From Pseudarthrobacter sp. NIBRBAC000502772 (GTDB lineage Bacteria; Actinomycetota; Actinomycetes; Actinomycetales; Micrococcaceae): a DNA stretch of 64,000 nt. The DNA is taken from positions 1,178,001-1,242,000 of the forward strand of contig NZ_CP041188.1 in assembly GCF_006517235.1 (NCBI RefSeq), written 5' to 3'. The notes under the pieces are model-generated. The model worked only from the letters and a program-made list of their open reading frames with translations. It ran no database searches and was not told where the DNA came from. This document shows positions 1 through 8,341 of this stretch, one piece after another. The position numbers were made by a program, and so were the translations under genes. Numbering within the stretch: the stretch's first letter is position 1; each line of letters starts with the position of its first letter.

Positions 1-353
1 ACGTGTCCGACGGACGCGATGGCGGGGGCGGCGGCGCCGGACAGGTGGGCGTTATGGAGCCCGGGGGCAGCAGTGCTCACAGCGGTACCTGAGGAACTGA
101 AAGCCGTGAAGGCGTCGTGCAGGATGAACTGGCCCGCGCCGAGGACGCCGAGCAGAGCTGGAAAATTGAGCCGCAGCCTCGTGGCGGAGGTGGCTGCCAG
201 CACTGTCAGTGCGAGCACCGCCAACATGATGCCTGGGGCGGGAAGGTCGCCGCCGCCGGCCACGTGGGCGCCGGCGGCAAGAGTCAGGACCCCCGTGGAG
301 AGGGACGCGGCGCGAAGGAAATGGAAGGGTGGCCGGGCGTGGTTGGTGCGCAC
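1..353 (-). CDS. Partial membrane protein, unknown function
   Basis: The reading frame runs off the left edge of the window, so only the first 117 residues are present. A GTG start at 353 follows a strong AAGGAGG ribosome site (358-364) with a 4-nt spacer, and the frame is open throughout. The visible part has a short basic N-terminus and then Ala/Leu/Val/Gly-rich hydrophobic stretches that look like about three membrane segments, with a histidine-containing link (QFILHDAF) between the second and third. This resembles small actinobacterial membrane proteins of unknown role. No family can be named from this fragment. Confidence 0.6.
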   Translation of the reverse strand, partial: MRTNHARPPFHFLRAASLSTGVLTLAAGAHVAGGGDLPAPGIMLAVLALTVLAATSATRLRLNFPALLGVLGAGQFILHDAFTAFSSSGTAVSTAAPGLHNAHLSGAAAPAIASVGH

Positions 354-427
354 GGATCCTCCTTATTTCGGTCGCCGGTGACGTTTTCGGTCGCGTTCTT
401 CCAGTGGTCTTCGGCGACGTTCAGATT

Positions 428-1774
428 CTACCGGCCTTTGGGCGGGCCACCGGTGTGTGACGGTCCGTGCAGCGCGATCACGTTGGACGGATATTCTGTC
501 GTTTCGGATGGCTCGGCTGGCAACTTCAAGAAACCCATGGCCAGGTCGAGGCACTGGATGGCGACCGGGGGAACGCGGTAATCGGCCGCCGCCTCCACCA
601 ATCCGAGTTCGGCGAGAAGGGTCAGCTTCTGCTGTGCCTTCAGGGCCGCGAACGACGCGTAGATCTCTTCGAGGCCCGTTTCTTCGAGTTCCGTGTCTTC
701 AAGGTCTATGTCCTGAAGCAAGGCGCCCTCAAGGTCCGGCGACGCCATCCGTTCGAGTTCCGCCACGGGCATCGGTTCATCGGTGGTGCCATAGGTGAGG
801 ACGGCCAGCAGTGTCCCGGCTACCGCTTCCTGGTCCCACACCTGGTCCTCGTCGGTGAGCACTCCGACCAAAAGGACCACCGACAGCATCCGGCGGATGT
901 CCAGCCGTGCCTCAGTATTCGTGCTGTTCCAGGCGGCCACTTCCGGGCCGGGAACGGCTTTGGTGGCTCCGAGCCTGATCAGGTTTGCCCCCACCAGGGC
1001 TGACCAGATCTCGCGGAGCACCGGTACGTCGTGCATGGTTCCGACTTCCAGCAACGTTTTGGGCCGGCTCTCGGCAGTTTCCAGATCGAAAAGTGGGAGG
1101 GTCCGGCTCGCGGCCCGCTTTCCGCGGGCATGTACTCCTACGGCTGCGGCTGCCGGCTCGATGTCCTTAAGCCGCAGGGCACCCGTGCTGGTGATTTCCT
1201 TGCCGGTTCCGATCCAGTCCAGCAGGGAGGTGGCATGTTGGATCAGCGGCATGGCACTGAAGGCAGCCTCCTGGTGGTCGTCGGTGAGGTCAGGTACCTG
1301 GATAACCGGCAGTTGCGGGACTGCCGCCGCGATGCCGGTCCCGAGCGCTGAATGGAGTTCCTCGAAGTCGGCGTCCGTGCCGGTCCATCGGCCGGTCCCT
1401 TTCAGGAAATGGATGTACGAGTGAAGGGCGAAGTAGATGTCGTCGAAGGCCTCATCCATGTCGTCGGGGTCCAACGACGCCGCAATGGCGCCGGCCGCTT
1501 GCTCCACGCCTTCACTGTCGATAGCGGTGGCCGAACTCGAACCGTGGATGGCGTGCTGGGCCGTGAGGAAGAGCTTGACCAGTTCGAGGCACTCGAAGGC
1601 GCCGGCAGGATCAGGGTCTTCCGTCGCATGCCATTGAATGAAGTCAAGAGCCATCGAATCAATCACCCGATGGTTCAGGACCAGCTGCAGCGGCATCTTG
1701 GGGGCCGAAGGTACCGCCTTGAGGTGCCGCCGGTCCTTGTTTCTGCTCTTGGATTTGCCGGTCTTTTTGGTCAA
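428..1774 (-). CDS. Hypothetical protein, 448 residues
   Basis: I do not recognise this protein. The TTG start at 1774 has GGAGG 6 nt upstream. The N-terminus is very basic (MTKKTGKSKSRNKDRR), as in nucleic-acid-associated or ribosome-associated proteins. The rest is acidic and Ala/Leu/Glu-rich, looks alpha-helical, and has no signal peptide or membrane segment, so it is probably cytoplasmic. The segment around residues 330-380 is notably rich in Glu/Asp/Leu. It is followed on the same strand by the partial membrane protein after a 74-nt gap, so the two may be co-transcribed. Gene reality is well supported by length, ribosome site and codon pattern; function is unknown. Confidence 0.8.
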   Translation of the reverse strand: MTKKTGKSKSRNKDRRHLKAVPSAPKMPLQLVLNHRVIDSMALDFIQWHATEDPDPAGAFECLELVKLFLTAQHAIHGSSSATAIDSEGVEQAAGAIAASLDPDDMDEAFDDIYFALHSYIHFLKGTGRWTGTDADFEELHSALGTGIAAAVPQLPVIQVPDLTDDHQEAAFSAMPLIQHATSLLDWIGTGKEITSTGALRLKDIEPAAAAVGVHARGKRAASRTLPLFDLETAESRPKTLLEVGTMHDVPVLREIWSALVGANLIRLGATKAVPGPEVAAWNSTNTEARLDIRRMLSVVLLVGVLTDEDQVWDQEAVAGTLLAVLTYGTTDEPMPVAELERMASPDLEGALLQDIDLEDTELEETGLEEIYASFAALKAQQKLTLLAELGLVEAAADYRVPPVAIQCLDLAMGFLKLPAEPSETTEYPSNVIALHGPSHTGGPPKGR

Positions 1775-1844
1775 GGATTGCCTCCGGTGTCAACGGGCGA
1801 TCGTCCCACATTCGATGGCTGGGATAACCGCGGATGTATCGAGC

Positions 1845-2951
1845 TTACAAAGCCGACCCGCCGGCTAGCAGTTCCGACAGGACATCAGCGGCGGAGTCAT
1901 GCCGGATCAGCGGTGTGGCCTGCCCCGCCCACAGCGACATAAGCTCCGTGTTTCCACGGGCGGCTGCCTGTGGGCGGAAGCGGCCGGTGAGCCAGTTCTG
2001 GACGGGGAACGGGGCTATTCCGGCTTCCGAGAGTCCACCCGCCACCAGTTTGGCCTCTGACAGTTCGGCGATGATGCGGTTGGGGATGCCGCGGGCAAGC
2101 CGTCCGCTGAGGGCTCGTGTCAGCACTGTTTCCCGCGCGGCCGGGCTGTGGAGGATGGCCCGGTAGGCAGGCACGGCCGCGGATTCGCGGGTGGCCAGGA
2201 ACGCCGAGCCCACCTGGACCGCGTCGGCGCCGAGGGCTCGTGCAGCAGCGTAGCCGCGGCGGTCCGCAATGCCGCCGGCGGCGATGACCGGAATTCCGAT
2301 GGCGTCAACCACCTGCGGAACCAATGCGAAGGTTCCGATCAGGGACTCCTCCGCGGGCTTCAGGAACGAGACGCGGTGGCCGCCGGATTCCATGCCGCTG
2401 GCAACCACGGCATCCACGCCGCCTGCTTCCAGGGCAACGGCTTCCGCGACTGTGGTGGCAGTTCCCACCACCACGATTCCACGCCCCTGCGCCGCCTCAA
2501 CCAGTTCCGGCGCGGGCACACCGAACACAAAGCTGACGACGGCGGGACCCGCCTCCAGGGTTGCCTCCACCTGCTCGTCGTAGTCGGGCAGGTAGCGGTC
2601 CGGCATGAGCGGAAGCGGCAGGCCCAGTTCGTCAAAGTACGTCTTCAGGGTCCCGACGTAGTGGTCGAAATCCGGCTGGGGGAGCGAAGTGGTTTCGTCG
2701 CCGGTGGGAATCCAGAGGTTGAGGGCGAACGGCTTCGCCGTTGCCTTCTTGAGCTCGGCAGCTGTGTTCCGAATGGCGTCGGCACCGTAACCGTAGAGGC
2801 CGTAGGAACCCAGCCCGCCGCCGTCGCTCACGGCTGCTGTCAGCTCCACGGAAGAGACGCCACCGAAAGGGCCCAGCACCACCGGAACGTCCGTGCCGAA
2901 CAACTCGGTGATGCGGTTTGAGCTGGCTGAAGTGCTGTTCTTGAGAGTCAT
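1845..2951 (-). CDS. Nitronate monooxygenase (2-nitropropane dioxygenase family)
   Basis: Predicted FMN-dependent TIM-barrel enzyme that oxidises alkyl nitronates such as propionate 3-nitronate to the carbonyl compound plus nitrite. The 368-residue length fits the family. Diagnostic segments are the N-terminal LGPFGGVSSVELTAAVSDGG, the central VVASGMESGGHR with the family's catalytic-region His, and the phosphate-binding part with PVIAAGGIADRRG and GADAVQVGSAF. The ATG at 2951 is preceded by GGAG at a proper distance. It stands alone on the minus strand, with a 419-bp non-coding stretch upstream, so it probably has its own promoter. Substrate detail within the family cannot be read from the sequence. 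Confidence 0.9.
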   Translation of the reverse strand: MTLKNSTSASSNRITELFGTDVPVVLGPFGGVSSVELTAAVSDGGGLGSYGLYGYGADAIRNTAAELKKATAKPFALNLWIPTGDETTSLPQPDFDHYVGTLKTYFDELGLPLPLMPDRYLPDYDEQVEATLEAGPAVVSFVFGVPAPELVEAAQGRGIVVVGTATTVAEAVALEAGGVDAVVASGMESGGHRVSFLKPAEESLIGTFALVPQVVDAIGIPVIAAGGIADRRGYAAARALGADAVQVGSAFLATRESAAVPAYRAILHSPAARETVLTRALSGRLARGIPNRIIAELSEAKLVAGGLSEAGIAPFPVQNWLTGRFRPQAAARGNTELMSLWAGQATPLIRHDSAADVLSELLAGGSAL

Positions 2952-3370
2952 GCGGTGGCTCCTGGCAGATCGACGTCGGCTTCAGGACCAGTCTCGCAGG
3001 GCTGGCGGCCGCTGCCCAACCTGTGGCTGGGTTCAGTCTGTCTCCGGGCCTGAGCAGTAATGGCAGTCGTCGGGGCAGGTTTCGGTCACGGCTGGCTCCA
3101 GGGGATTTCGAGGTCTTCGCAGACCTGGAAGAGTCTGCGTCCGCCCATTGGCGCGATTCGTCATCGAAGTCACGGTTGGTCCTTAAAGATCGGGTGCCGG
3201 TCAGGTATGCCGGTCCAATTCATCCAACCCGAAGGGCACTGGTCTGCTCAATGGAGGATGTGACCACGGTTGCCGCACCCGTTTGTGCAGGCATCCAGTA
3301 GGACCATGTACCGCGACATTGGGGCGGGGCTAGACTGCTGGCGTAAGTCGCCAACCACGTCAGGGAGCAC
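2952..3370. other. Intergenic region of about 420 bp, no gene seen
   Basis: This stretch separates the divergent nitronate monooxygenase and the small protein at 3371. Short open frames exist here, but they lack ribosome sites and show no protein-like composition. A possible -10 box TAGACT lies at 3331-3336, in reasonable position for the downstream gene. I see no strong hairpin or repeat. Confidence 0.4.
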
Positions 3371-3715
3371 ATGATGAACTACTCAGGAACTGGCAACGAA
3401 AAAGCCACCCCGGCCAGCGAACTCAACAGGACCCACGTGGGTCAGACCGTCAGTTTTGAGCCAGACGAATTCACGCTGGTGTTCGGAAAAATCGCGGCCA
3501 TTGCGCGCAAGGAAGGCGGCGTGACCATCGCACTGCAGGGCGTCGAAGGAAGTGGCGGCCTGCAGTCCAGCTACAGCCTCCCGGGCAGTCAGCACGTCTA
3601 CCTGCAGCCGGACATGCTCACCAATACCGAGTCCACCATCAAGGACCTCTTCGGCAAGGTCCAGGAAAACCTGCGCGGCGGGCACAAGGGCGATGACAGG
3701 ACGGACAAGCTCTGA
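3371..3715 (+). CDS. Small hypothetical protein, 114 residues
   Basis: Two adjacent ATG codons (3371 and 3374) follow AGGGAG. The second gives the more usual spacing, so the mature protein may begin one residue later. The product is soluble and hydrophilic, without signal peptide or membrane segment. A beta-rich centre (HVGQTVSFEPDEFTLVFGKI) and a Gly/Ser-rich loop suggest a small beta-barrel or OB-like fold, but this is only an impression. It lies about 100 bp upstream of the DJ-1/PfpI gene on the same strand and could share a transcript with it. I do not recognise the family. Confidence 0.7.
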   Translation: MMNYSGTGNEKATPASELNRTHVGQTVSFEPDEFTLVFGKIAAIARKEGGVTIALQGVEGSGGLQSSYSLPGSQHVYLQPDMLTNTESTIKDLFGKVQENLRGGHKGDDRTDKL

Positions 3716-3817
3716 CGGAGGAGCTGTCCGCCGACGACCCTCCCATCGTCCAAGACGGGCAGGGAGGGCCCGAATGTGGCTAGGCGTAGGGTGGAAGTCA
3801 GACGGAAGGAGCACTTC

Positions 3818-4597
3818 ATGAAGAAAATCCTCATGGTACTGACCAGCGTTTCCGAGATCGGCGATACCGGAGAAAAGACCGGGTATAACGTGGCCGAGGC
3901 TGCACATCCCTGGAAGGTCTTCAAGGATTCAGGGCATTTCGTCGACTTCGCGTCCATCCAGGGCGGCCAGCCCCCGCGCGACGAGGTGGACTCAAAAGAT
4001 CCCATCCAGGTCGCCTTCACGGAGGACGAGACCACGCGCGCCGGTCTCTACAACACTGCCCGCGTCGACGTCGTTGATCCCGACCAGTACGACGCCGTCT
4101 TCCTCGTGGGAGGGCACGGCACCATGTGGGACTTCCCGGACAGCGAAGGCTTGCAGAACCTCGTAGCCAGCGTCTACAACGCCGGCGGCGTGGTGGGCGC
4201 TGTCTGTCACGGGCCGGCCGGACTGCTGAACGTCGAGTTGGCCAACGGCTTTCGGCTGGTCGAGGGCAGGAAGGTCGCTGCCTTCACCAACGACGAGGAG
4301 GTTGCCGCAGGGAAGGACAAGGTCATCCCGTTCTTTCTGGCAGACCGGCTTGAGGAACAGGGTGCCACCCATGTCTCCGCTGGTGTCTTTGAGGAAATGG
4401 TGGTGGTCGACGACCGGCTGGTGACCGGCCAGAACCCGGCCTCAGCCGCTGGCGTGGCCAAGGAGATGGAGAAGCTCCTGGCAGAGGTCATCCACCAGGA
4501 AAAAGCCGAGGAACAGCACGAGGCGGAGGCGCTGCGCGCCGAAAAGGACGCCGAGAAGAGCGCCAAGAAGGCTGCTGCGGCAGGTACCGAGCACTAA
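3818..4597 (+). CDS. DJ-1/PfpI family protein (Hsp31-like glutamine amidotransferase fold)
   Basis: The open frame extends upstream, but the ATG at 3818 is preferred. It is preceded by GGAAGGAG, and homologues begin with the MKKILMVLTS strand. The 259-residue protein has the class I glutamine amidotransferase-like fold: a nucleophile-elbow GAVCHGPAGLL with the conserved Cys-His pair, and an upstream GGHGTMWDF segment typical of Hsp31/YhbO-type members. Such proteins act as chaperones, glyoxalase III or deglycase-like stress proteins; which applies here cannot be told. The last 35 residues are a charged Lys/Glu/Ala helix absent from the core family. A strong GC hairpin follows the stop. Confidence 0.88.
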   Translation: MKKILMVLTSVSEIGDTGEKTGYNVAEAAHPWKVFKDSGHFVDFASIQGGQPPRDEVDSKDPIQVAFTEDETTRAGLYNTARVDVVDPDQYDAVFLVGGHGTMWDFPDSEGLQNLVASVYNAGGVVGAVCHGPAGLLNVELANGFRLVEGRKVAAFTNDEEVAAGKDKVIPFFLADRLEEQGATHVSAGVFEEMVVVDDRLVTGQNPASAAGVAKEMEKLLAEVIHQEKAEEQHEAEALRAEKDAEKSAKKAAAAGTEH

Positions 4598-4619
4598 CGC
4601 CCGCAGGGGCACTGAAACT

Positions 4620-4648
4620 GGCGGCCGCCCCGCGACGGGGCGGCCGCC
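4620..4648 (+). terminator. GC-rich hairpin terminator after DJ-1/PfpI gene
   Basis: A perfect 13-bp stem (GGCGGCCGCCCCG and its complement) closes a 3-nt loop 23 nt after the stop codon. There is no U-run, as is common for actinobacterial terminators. Confidence 0.65.
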
Positions 4649-4770
4649 AGCAGCCGTACGTGCGCCGGCGACCATACTGTCCAACGCATCGCCGACCTGC
4701 TTCAGGTTCCGCGCTCCACGATGTACGGCCACCTCAACAAATCAAGGGGCCAAGCTTGCGGCAAAACAAA

Positions 4771-4808
4771 ACCCCCGCTTCCCTTTGTTTATGAAGGGAA
4801 GCAGGGGC
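4771..4808 (-). terminator. Terminator of tRNA-Ser(CGA)
   Basis: Read on the minus strand, a CCCCTGCTTCCCTT stem pairs with AAGGGAAGCGGGGG (one mismatch) across a short loop and is followed by TTTTGTTTTG. It begins about 10 nt past the tRNA 3' end. Confidence 0.75.
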
Positions 4809-4817
4809 CTTGCCAAT

Positions 4818-4907
4818 TGGCGGTGACGGTGGGATTTGAACCCACGTTGGCTTTGACACCAAACAACATTTCGAGTGTTGCACCTTCGGCCGCTCGGACA
4901 CGTCACC
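4818..4907 (-). tRNA. tRNA-Ser(CGA)
   Basis: The 7-bp acceptor stem is GGTGACG/CGTCACC. The anticodon stem CAACA/TGTTG encloses loop CTCGAAA, giving anticodon CGA. A long class II variable arm (GTTTGGTGTCAAAGCCAAC) and T-arm GGTTCAAATCC are present, and the 3' CCA is encoded at 4818-4820. The long extra arm confirms serine identity. Confidence 0.95.
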
Positions 4908-5136
4908 AACCTGAATAGGTTACCGGAGCATACCGCCCATCCACAAAACGGCAGGCATTCAGCCCCGGATGGTGCAAAGGGACATCTATGCCCACGCCAG
5001 CGTCCGAGGACACCATGGGCCGTGCAGCGTCGCCGCTGTCGGTTCGGATGGCAACCTTGAGGTTCGGGTGATCAGAGTTATGCACATAGCCCTTCAGCCT
5101 CGCCGTTATTGTCACACCCCCGGGGATGATTTGAGT

Positions 5137-6711
5137 ATGGATAGCAGAGCGGCTGTAGAGACGGCGGAGGCCCTGTCGGTGTCCTTCGCTGCGCTTGCTG
5201 TGGTGCTCCGTGAGGCTGTCGAAGCCCCGGATCCGTGTGCTGACCCGCTGCATCGGAGGTCCGAGCTCGCCCTGCAGACGCTGGCTGCCGTGGCCCGCGG
5301 GGAGGCGAAGATGGCGGCCCTGAAAGTCCAGGCGGTCGCCGACTATGACGACGCTGCCCAAGCCCTGGCGGGTCCGGCCACGTCACCAGAGGACAACACA
5401 GGGCAAGAGATGGCCGTAGTCGCGGAGGTCGCGTGCGTCCTAACAGTGAGCGAACGGTCCGCTGGGGCGCTGTTGGCCGAGGCCCACCAACTCACCACCA
5501 GGCTGCCCCTGACGTTCTCCGCGCTGCAGGCCGGGACGATTTCGTGGCAGCACGCCCGGATCATGGTCGATGAAACCGTGAACTTGGACCCTGCCGGCGC
5601 CCAGGCCCTCGAGGCACATTTCCTGGACCCTCACGTGGTGAATCCGGCACGTGGCCCGGCCGGCGAGCTCATCCCCGGAAGGTTCCGGCACAAGGCCCGG
5701 ACGTGGCGGGAGCGCCACCACCCGGTCAGCATCGAAAAACGCCACATCAAGAGCGCAGCCGACCGACGCCTGGAATACGCCCCGGACCGCGACGGCATGG
5801 CCTGGCTCTCCGCCTACCTCCCCGCCGACCAGGCGGCCGCGATCTGGAACCGCACCACCACCGCAGCCCGTGCCCTCCAAGGGCCTCATGAGGACCGGAA
5901 CCTCAGCCAGCTCCGCGCCGACACCGCCGCCACCTGGCTCCTCGGCGGAACCGGTGACCAGACAGATATGGACGGCGGCAGCGTGGCTGCTGGTGTTCCG
6001 TCACCGCGGGCGCAGGTGTTGATCACGGTCCCGGTCATGGCGCTGCTGGGCCAGACCGACGAACCCGCCATGCTCGACGGATACGGCCCGATCCCGCCGT
6101 CCATGGCCCGCCACCTGATCGCCGACGGCGCCGAATCCTTCCACCGCGTCCTCATCGACCCCCGCGACGGCGCACCGCTCGAGATCGGGCGGACCAGCTA
6201 CCGGCTCACCAAAGCCCAACGCCAATGGCTCAGACTTCGCGACGGGAAGTGCCCGTTCCCCGGCTGCAGCAACCACTCCCTCGACAACGAGGCCGACCAC
6301 CTCCTCGCCTGGGCCAAAGGAGGCAGCACCGGCATTTCAAATCTCGGCCAGCCATGCCGCAAGCACCACCGACTCAGACACATCACCGGGTGGAAACCCA
6401 CCACCGCCACCAAGAATGAACCGCCAAGCTGGATATCACCCACCGGACGGCACTACCAAAGCGAACACCCCGACTGGGAACCACCGCAGTGGCCAAAACC
6501 CTGGCCGGATGATCCTGTTTCGGAGCCTCAACCGTCCGGCCTTCCTCTACCCGGCAATGAACTGCCCGACTGTGGGCTGCCATCGGACGACATCGTCCCA
6601 GACGAGGCGCTGCCGGACGGGCCAATGCCCGAAGACCCCTATCCGAACTGGGACTTCACTGCCCACAGCACTGTCCGGCCGCCAGCGCCAAGCGACGCCA
6701 GCGCCAAGTGA
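5137..6711 (+). CDS. DUF222 / HNH endonuclease domain protein (13E12 repeat family)
   Basis: The open frame begins earlier, but the ATG at 5137 (MDSRAAVETAEAL) is the natural start of DUF222 proteins, giving 524 residues. The N-terminal two thirds is the helical DUF222 region (ERSAGALLAEAHQL, then QAGTISWQHARIMVDE). An HNH nuclease motif sits at about residues 372-415: CPFPGC, then NEADHLLAWAKGG, then CRKHHRLRH, with paired Cys and His ligands for zinc/metal. The tail is Pro/Asp/Glu-rich. These genes occur in many copies in actinobacteria and behave like homing or selfish elements; a cellular function is not established. The neighbouring tRNA is not disrupted. Confidence 0.85.
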   Translation: MDSRAAVETAEALSVSFAALAVVLREAVEAPDPCADPLHRRSELALQTLAAVARGEAKMAALKVQAVADYDDAAQALAGPATSPEDNTGQEMAVVAEVACVLTVSERSAGALLAEAHQLTTRLPLTFSALQAGTISWQHARIMVDETVNLDPAGAQALEAHFLDPHVVNPARGPAGELIPGRFRHKARTWRERHHPVSIEKRHIKSAADRRLEYAPDRDGMAWLSAYLPADQAAAIWNRTTTAARALQGPHEDRNLSQLRADTAATWLLGGTGDQTDMDGGSVAAGVPSPRAQVLITVPVMALLGQTDEPAMLDGYGPIPPSMARHLIADGAESFHRVLIDPRDGAPLEIGRTSYRLTKAQRQWLRLRDGKCPFPGCSNHSLDNEADHLLAWAKGGSTGISNLGQPCRKHHRLRHITGWKPTTATKNEPPSWISPTGRHYQSEHPDWEPPQWPKPWPDDPVSEPQPSGLPLPGNELPDCGLPSDDIVPDEALPDGPMPEDPYPNWDFTAHSTVRPPAPSDASAK

Positions 6712-6804
6712 CGGCAGGGCCAACGTGGGCAGGGTTAGGGCACTGGCAGGGCCAAGACGGGCAGAATTCGGCTTCTCTGCCATCAGGCTCTCCTCTCATC
6801 AACG

Positions 6805-6859
6805 GAGCGAACGGACAGTTATGACCCCGATTTCAAGGGCCGCAAGTGTTCGTTCGCGC
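6805..6859. repeat. Degenerate palindromic repeat, third member of the long-palindrome family
   Basis: The left arm GAGCGAACGGACAGTT (6805-6820) and right arm AAGTGTTCGTTCGCGC (6844-6859) pair at 13 of 16 positions. The arm sequence closely matches the arms of the perfect palindrome at 29859-29910 and shares GACAGTTA with the one at 37448-37491. It lies in the intergenic space just before the dehydrogenase gene. Confidence 0.5.
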
Positions 6860-6897
6860 CGGGCGGGTGTCGCGGAGAGCCCCGGCGGACTAGATTC

Positions 6898-7938
6898 ATG
6901 AGCAAGATGACCAAGTCACGCAAAGAAGCGCAGGCGACCGCATACTGGACCACGGGCCCGGAACACGGCGAGCTCCGCAACGAGGCCCTGCCCGCTCCCG
7001 GGCCCGGCGAAGCCTTGGTCCGCACGCTGTATTCAGGCATCAGCAAGGGCACGGAAATTGTGGTGCACAAAGGCTCCGTCCCGCCCCGAGTGGCTGCGGA
7101 AATGCGCGCCCCGCACCAGGAGGGTACCTTCCCGTCGCCCGTGAAGTTCGGATATCTCTCGGTGGGCGTTGTGGAGGTGGGGCCCGAAGGCTGGGCGGGC
7201 CAGAAAGTCTTCTGCCTCAATCCACACCAGGACCGCTACGTCATTTCCACCGACGCCCTCACCAGGATTCCCGACGGCGTCCCCGCCCGCCGCGCCGTCC
7301 TCACCGGCACCGTGGAAACCGCCGTCAACGCCCTCTGGGAAGCCGGACCGAGGCTGGGCGACCGGATCGCCGTCGTCGGCGCGGGCCTGGTGGGTGGCAT
7401 GGTGGCTGCACTGCTGCGGACTTTCCCGCTGGCCCGCCTGCAACTCGTGGACGTGGACCCGGAACGCAAACAGTTGGCGGACAGGCTCGGCGTGGAGTTC
7501 ACCCGCCCGGATGATGCCAAACCCGACTGTGACATCGTGTTCCACTGCTCCGCTTCCCAGGAAGGCCTCGAACGCAGCCTGCAGCTGGCCGGCGATGAGG
7601 GGGAGATCATCGAGATGTCCTGGTACGCCAACCGCAAGGTCACGCTTCCGCTGGGTGAAGATTTTCACGCACGCAGGCTCTCCATCCGGGCCAGCCAGGT
7701 GGGCGTGGTTGCCCGGGCACGGCGGCACCGCCGGACCACGGCCGAGCGCCTGGAATTGGCTGTTGAGCTCCTCAAGGACCCGGTCTTCGATGCCTTCCTC
7801 ACGGGTGCCTCCCCGTTCACGGACCTGCCGGCCGTGGTGCAGAACCTAGCCGACGGCACGCTCGAAGCCCTGTGCCATGTGATCGAATACCCCAACGCAG
7901 ACAGCCCCGCGGACGCCAACCCCAAAGACAGGAAATAG
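6898..7938 (+). CDS. Medium-chain dehydrogenase/reductase (Tdh/zinc-binding alcohol dehydrogenase-like)
   Basis: 346-residue MDR-fold protein. The N-terminal GroES-like half contains YSGISKGTEIVVHKG, a hallmark of a COG1063 subgroup in which the usual catalytic zinc Cys is replaced by Ser. The Rossmann half has GAGLVGGMVAALL at about residue 160, followed by an acidic strand end (LVDVDPERK) that favours NAD(H). It may therefore not use catalytic zinc despite the common annotation. The ATG at 6898 or the one at 6907 could be used. It is the first gene of a tight same-strand block: the next gene starts 4 nt after its stop. That suggests a redox step in one pathway with the PTPS-like protein and the glycosyltransferase. 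Substrate unknown. Confidence 0.82.
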   Translation: MSKMTKSRKEAQATAYWTTGPEHGELRNEALPAPGPGEALVRTLYSGISKGTEIVVHKGSVPPRVAAEMRAPHQEGTFPSPVKFGYLSVGVVEVGPEGWAGQKVFCLNPHQDRYVISTDALTRIPDGVPARRAVLTGTVETAVNALWEAGPRLGDRIAVVGAGLVGGMVAALLRTFPLARLQLVDVDPERKQLADRLGVEFTRPDDAKPDCDIVFHCSASQEGLERSLQLAGDEGEIIEMSWYANRKVTLPLGEDFHARRLSIRASQVGVVARARRHRRTTAERLELAVELLKDPVFDAFLTGASPFTDLPAVVQNLADGTLEALCHVIEYPNADSPADANPKDRK

Positions 7939-7941
7939 CCC

Positions 7942-8337
7942 GTGTTCAGCCTGACCGTCCGACGCCACTTTATGATCGCCCACAGCCTCCCGCGGGAGGC
8001 CTTTGGCCCGGCCCAGGCCCTCCACGGGGCGACGTTCGTGGCGGAGGCGACGTTCCGCCGTCGTGCGCTGAACCCGGACTCGATCGTCCTGGACATCGGA
8101 GCCGCCGGCGGCATCATCGAGAACGTGCTGTCCGGCCTCAACTACAAAAACCTGGACGAACACCCGGACTTCGAAGGCAAGCTCAGCACCACCGAGGCGC
8201 TCGCGGAATACATCGCCCGCGCCGTCGCAGCCAAGCTCACGGATGACGACGACGGCCGCGAGCTCGCGGGGATCGACGTCACCCTGCGCGAAAATCCGGA
8301 CGCGTGGGCCACCTACACCCTCGACCTGTCCGCCTGA
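7942..8337 (+). CDS. 6-pyruvoyl-tetrahydropterin synthase-like (QueD/PTPS fold) protein
   Basis: 131 residues, GTG start 4 nt after the dehydrogenase stop. The fold signature is visible: an N-terminal strand with His (RRHFMIAHSL), LHGATFVAEATF, an acidic turn LDIGAAGG, NLDEH followed by STTEALAEYIA, and a C-terminal LRENPDAWATY with the conserved Glu. Of the three zinc histidines, His14 and His28 are present, but the HGH motif reads HGA, so the third is Ala30. The catalytic Cys that normally precedes HGH is absent. Canonical pterin or queuosine-precursor synthesis is therefore doubtful; a changed reaction or a substrate-binding role is likely. Operon context links it with redox and glycosylation steps. 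Confidence 0.8.
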   Translation: MFSLTVRRHFMIAHSLPREAFGPAQALHGATFVAEATFRRRALNPDSIVLDIGAAGGIIENVLSGLNYKNLDEHPDFEGKLSTTEALAEYIARAVAAKLTDDDDGRELAGIDVTLRENPDAWATYTLDLSA

Positions 8338-8341
8338 TCCC

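Noticed and set aside
3023..3301. 92-residue open frame between nitronate monooxygenase and the gene at 3371
   Set aside because: No ribosome site and random-looking composition; probably non-coding.
4818..6711. tRNA-Ser(CGA) next to the DUF222/HNH gene as an integration site
   Set aside because: The tRNA is intact, the gene lies on its 5' side, and no duplicated 3' tRNA end or integrase is seen.
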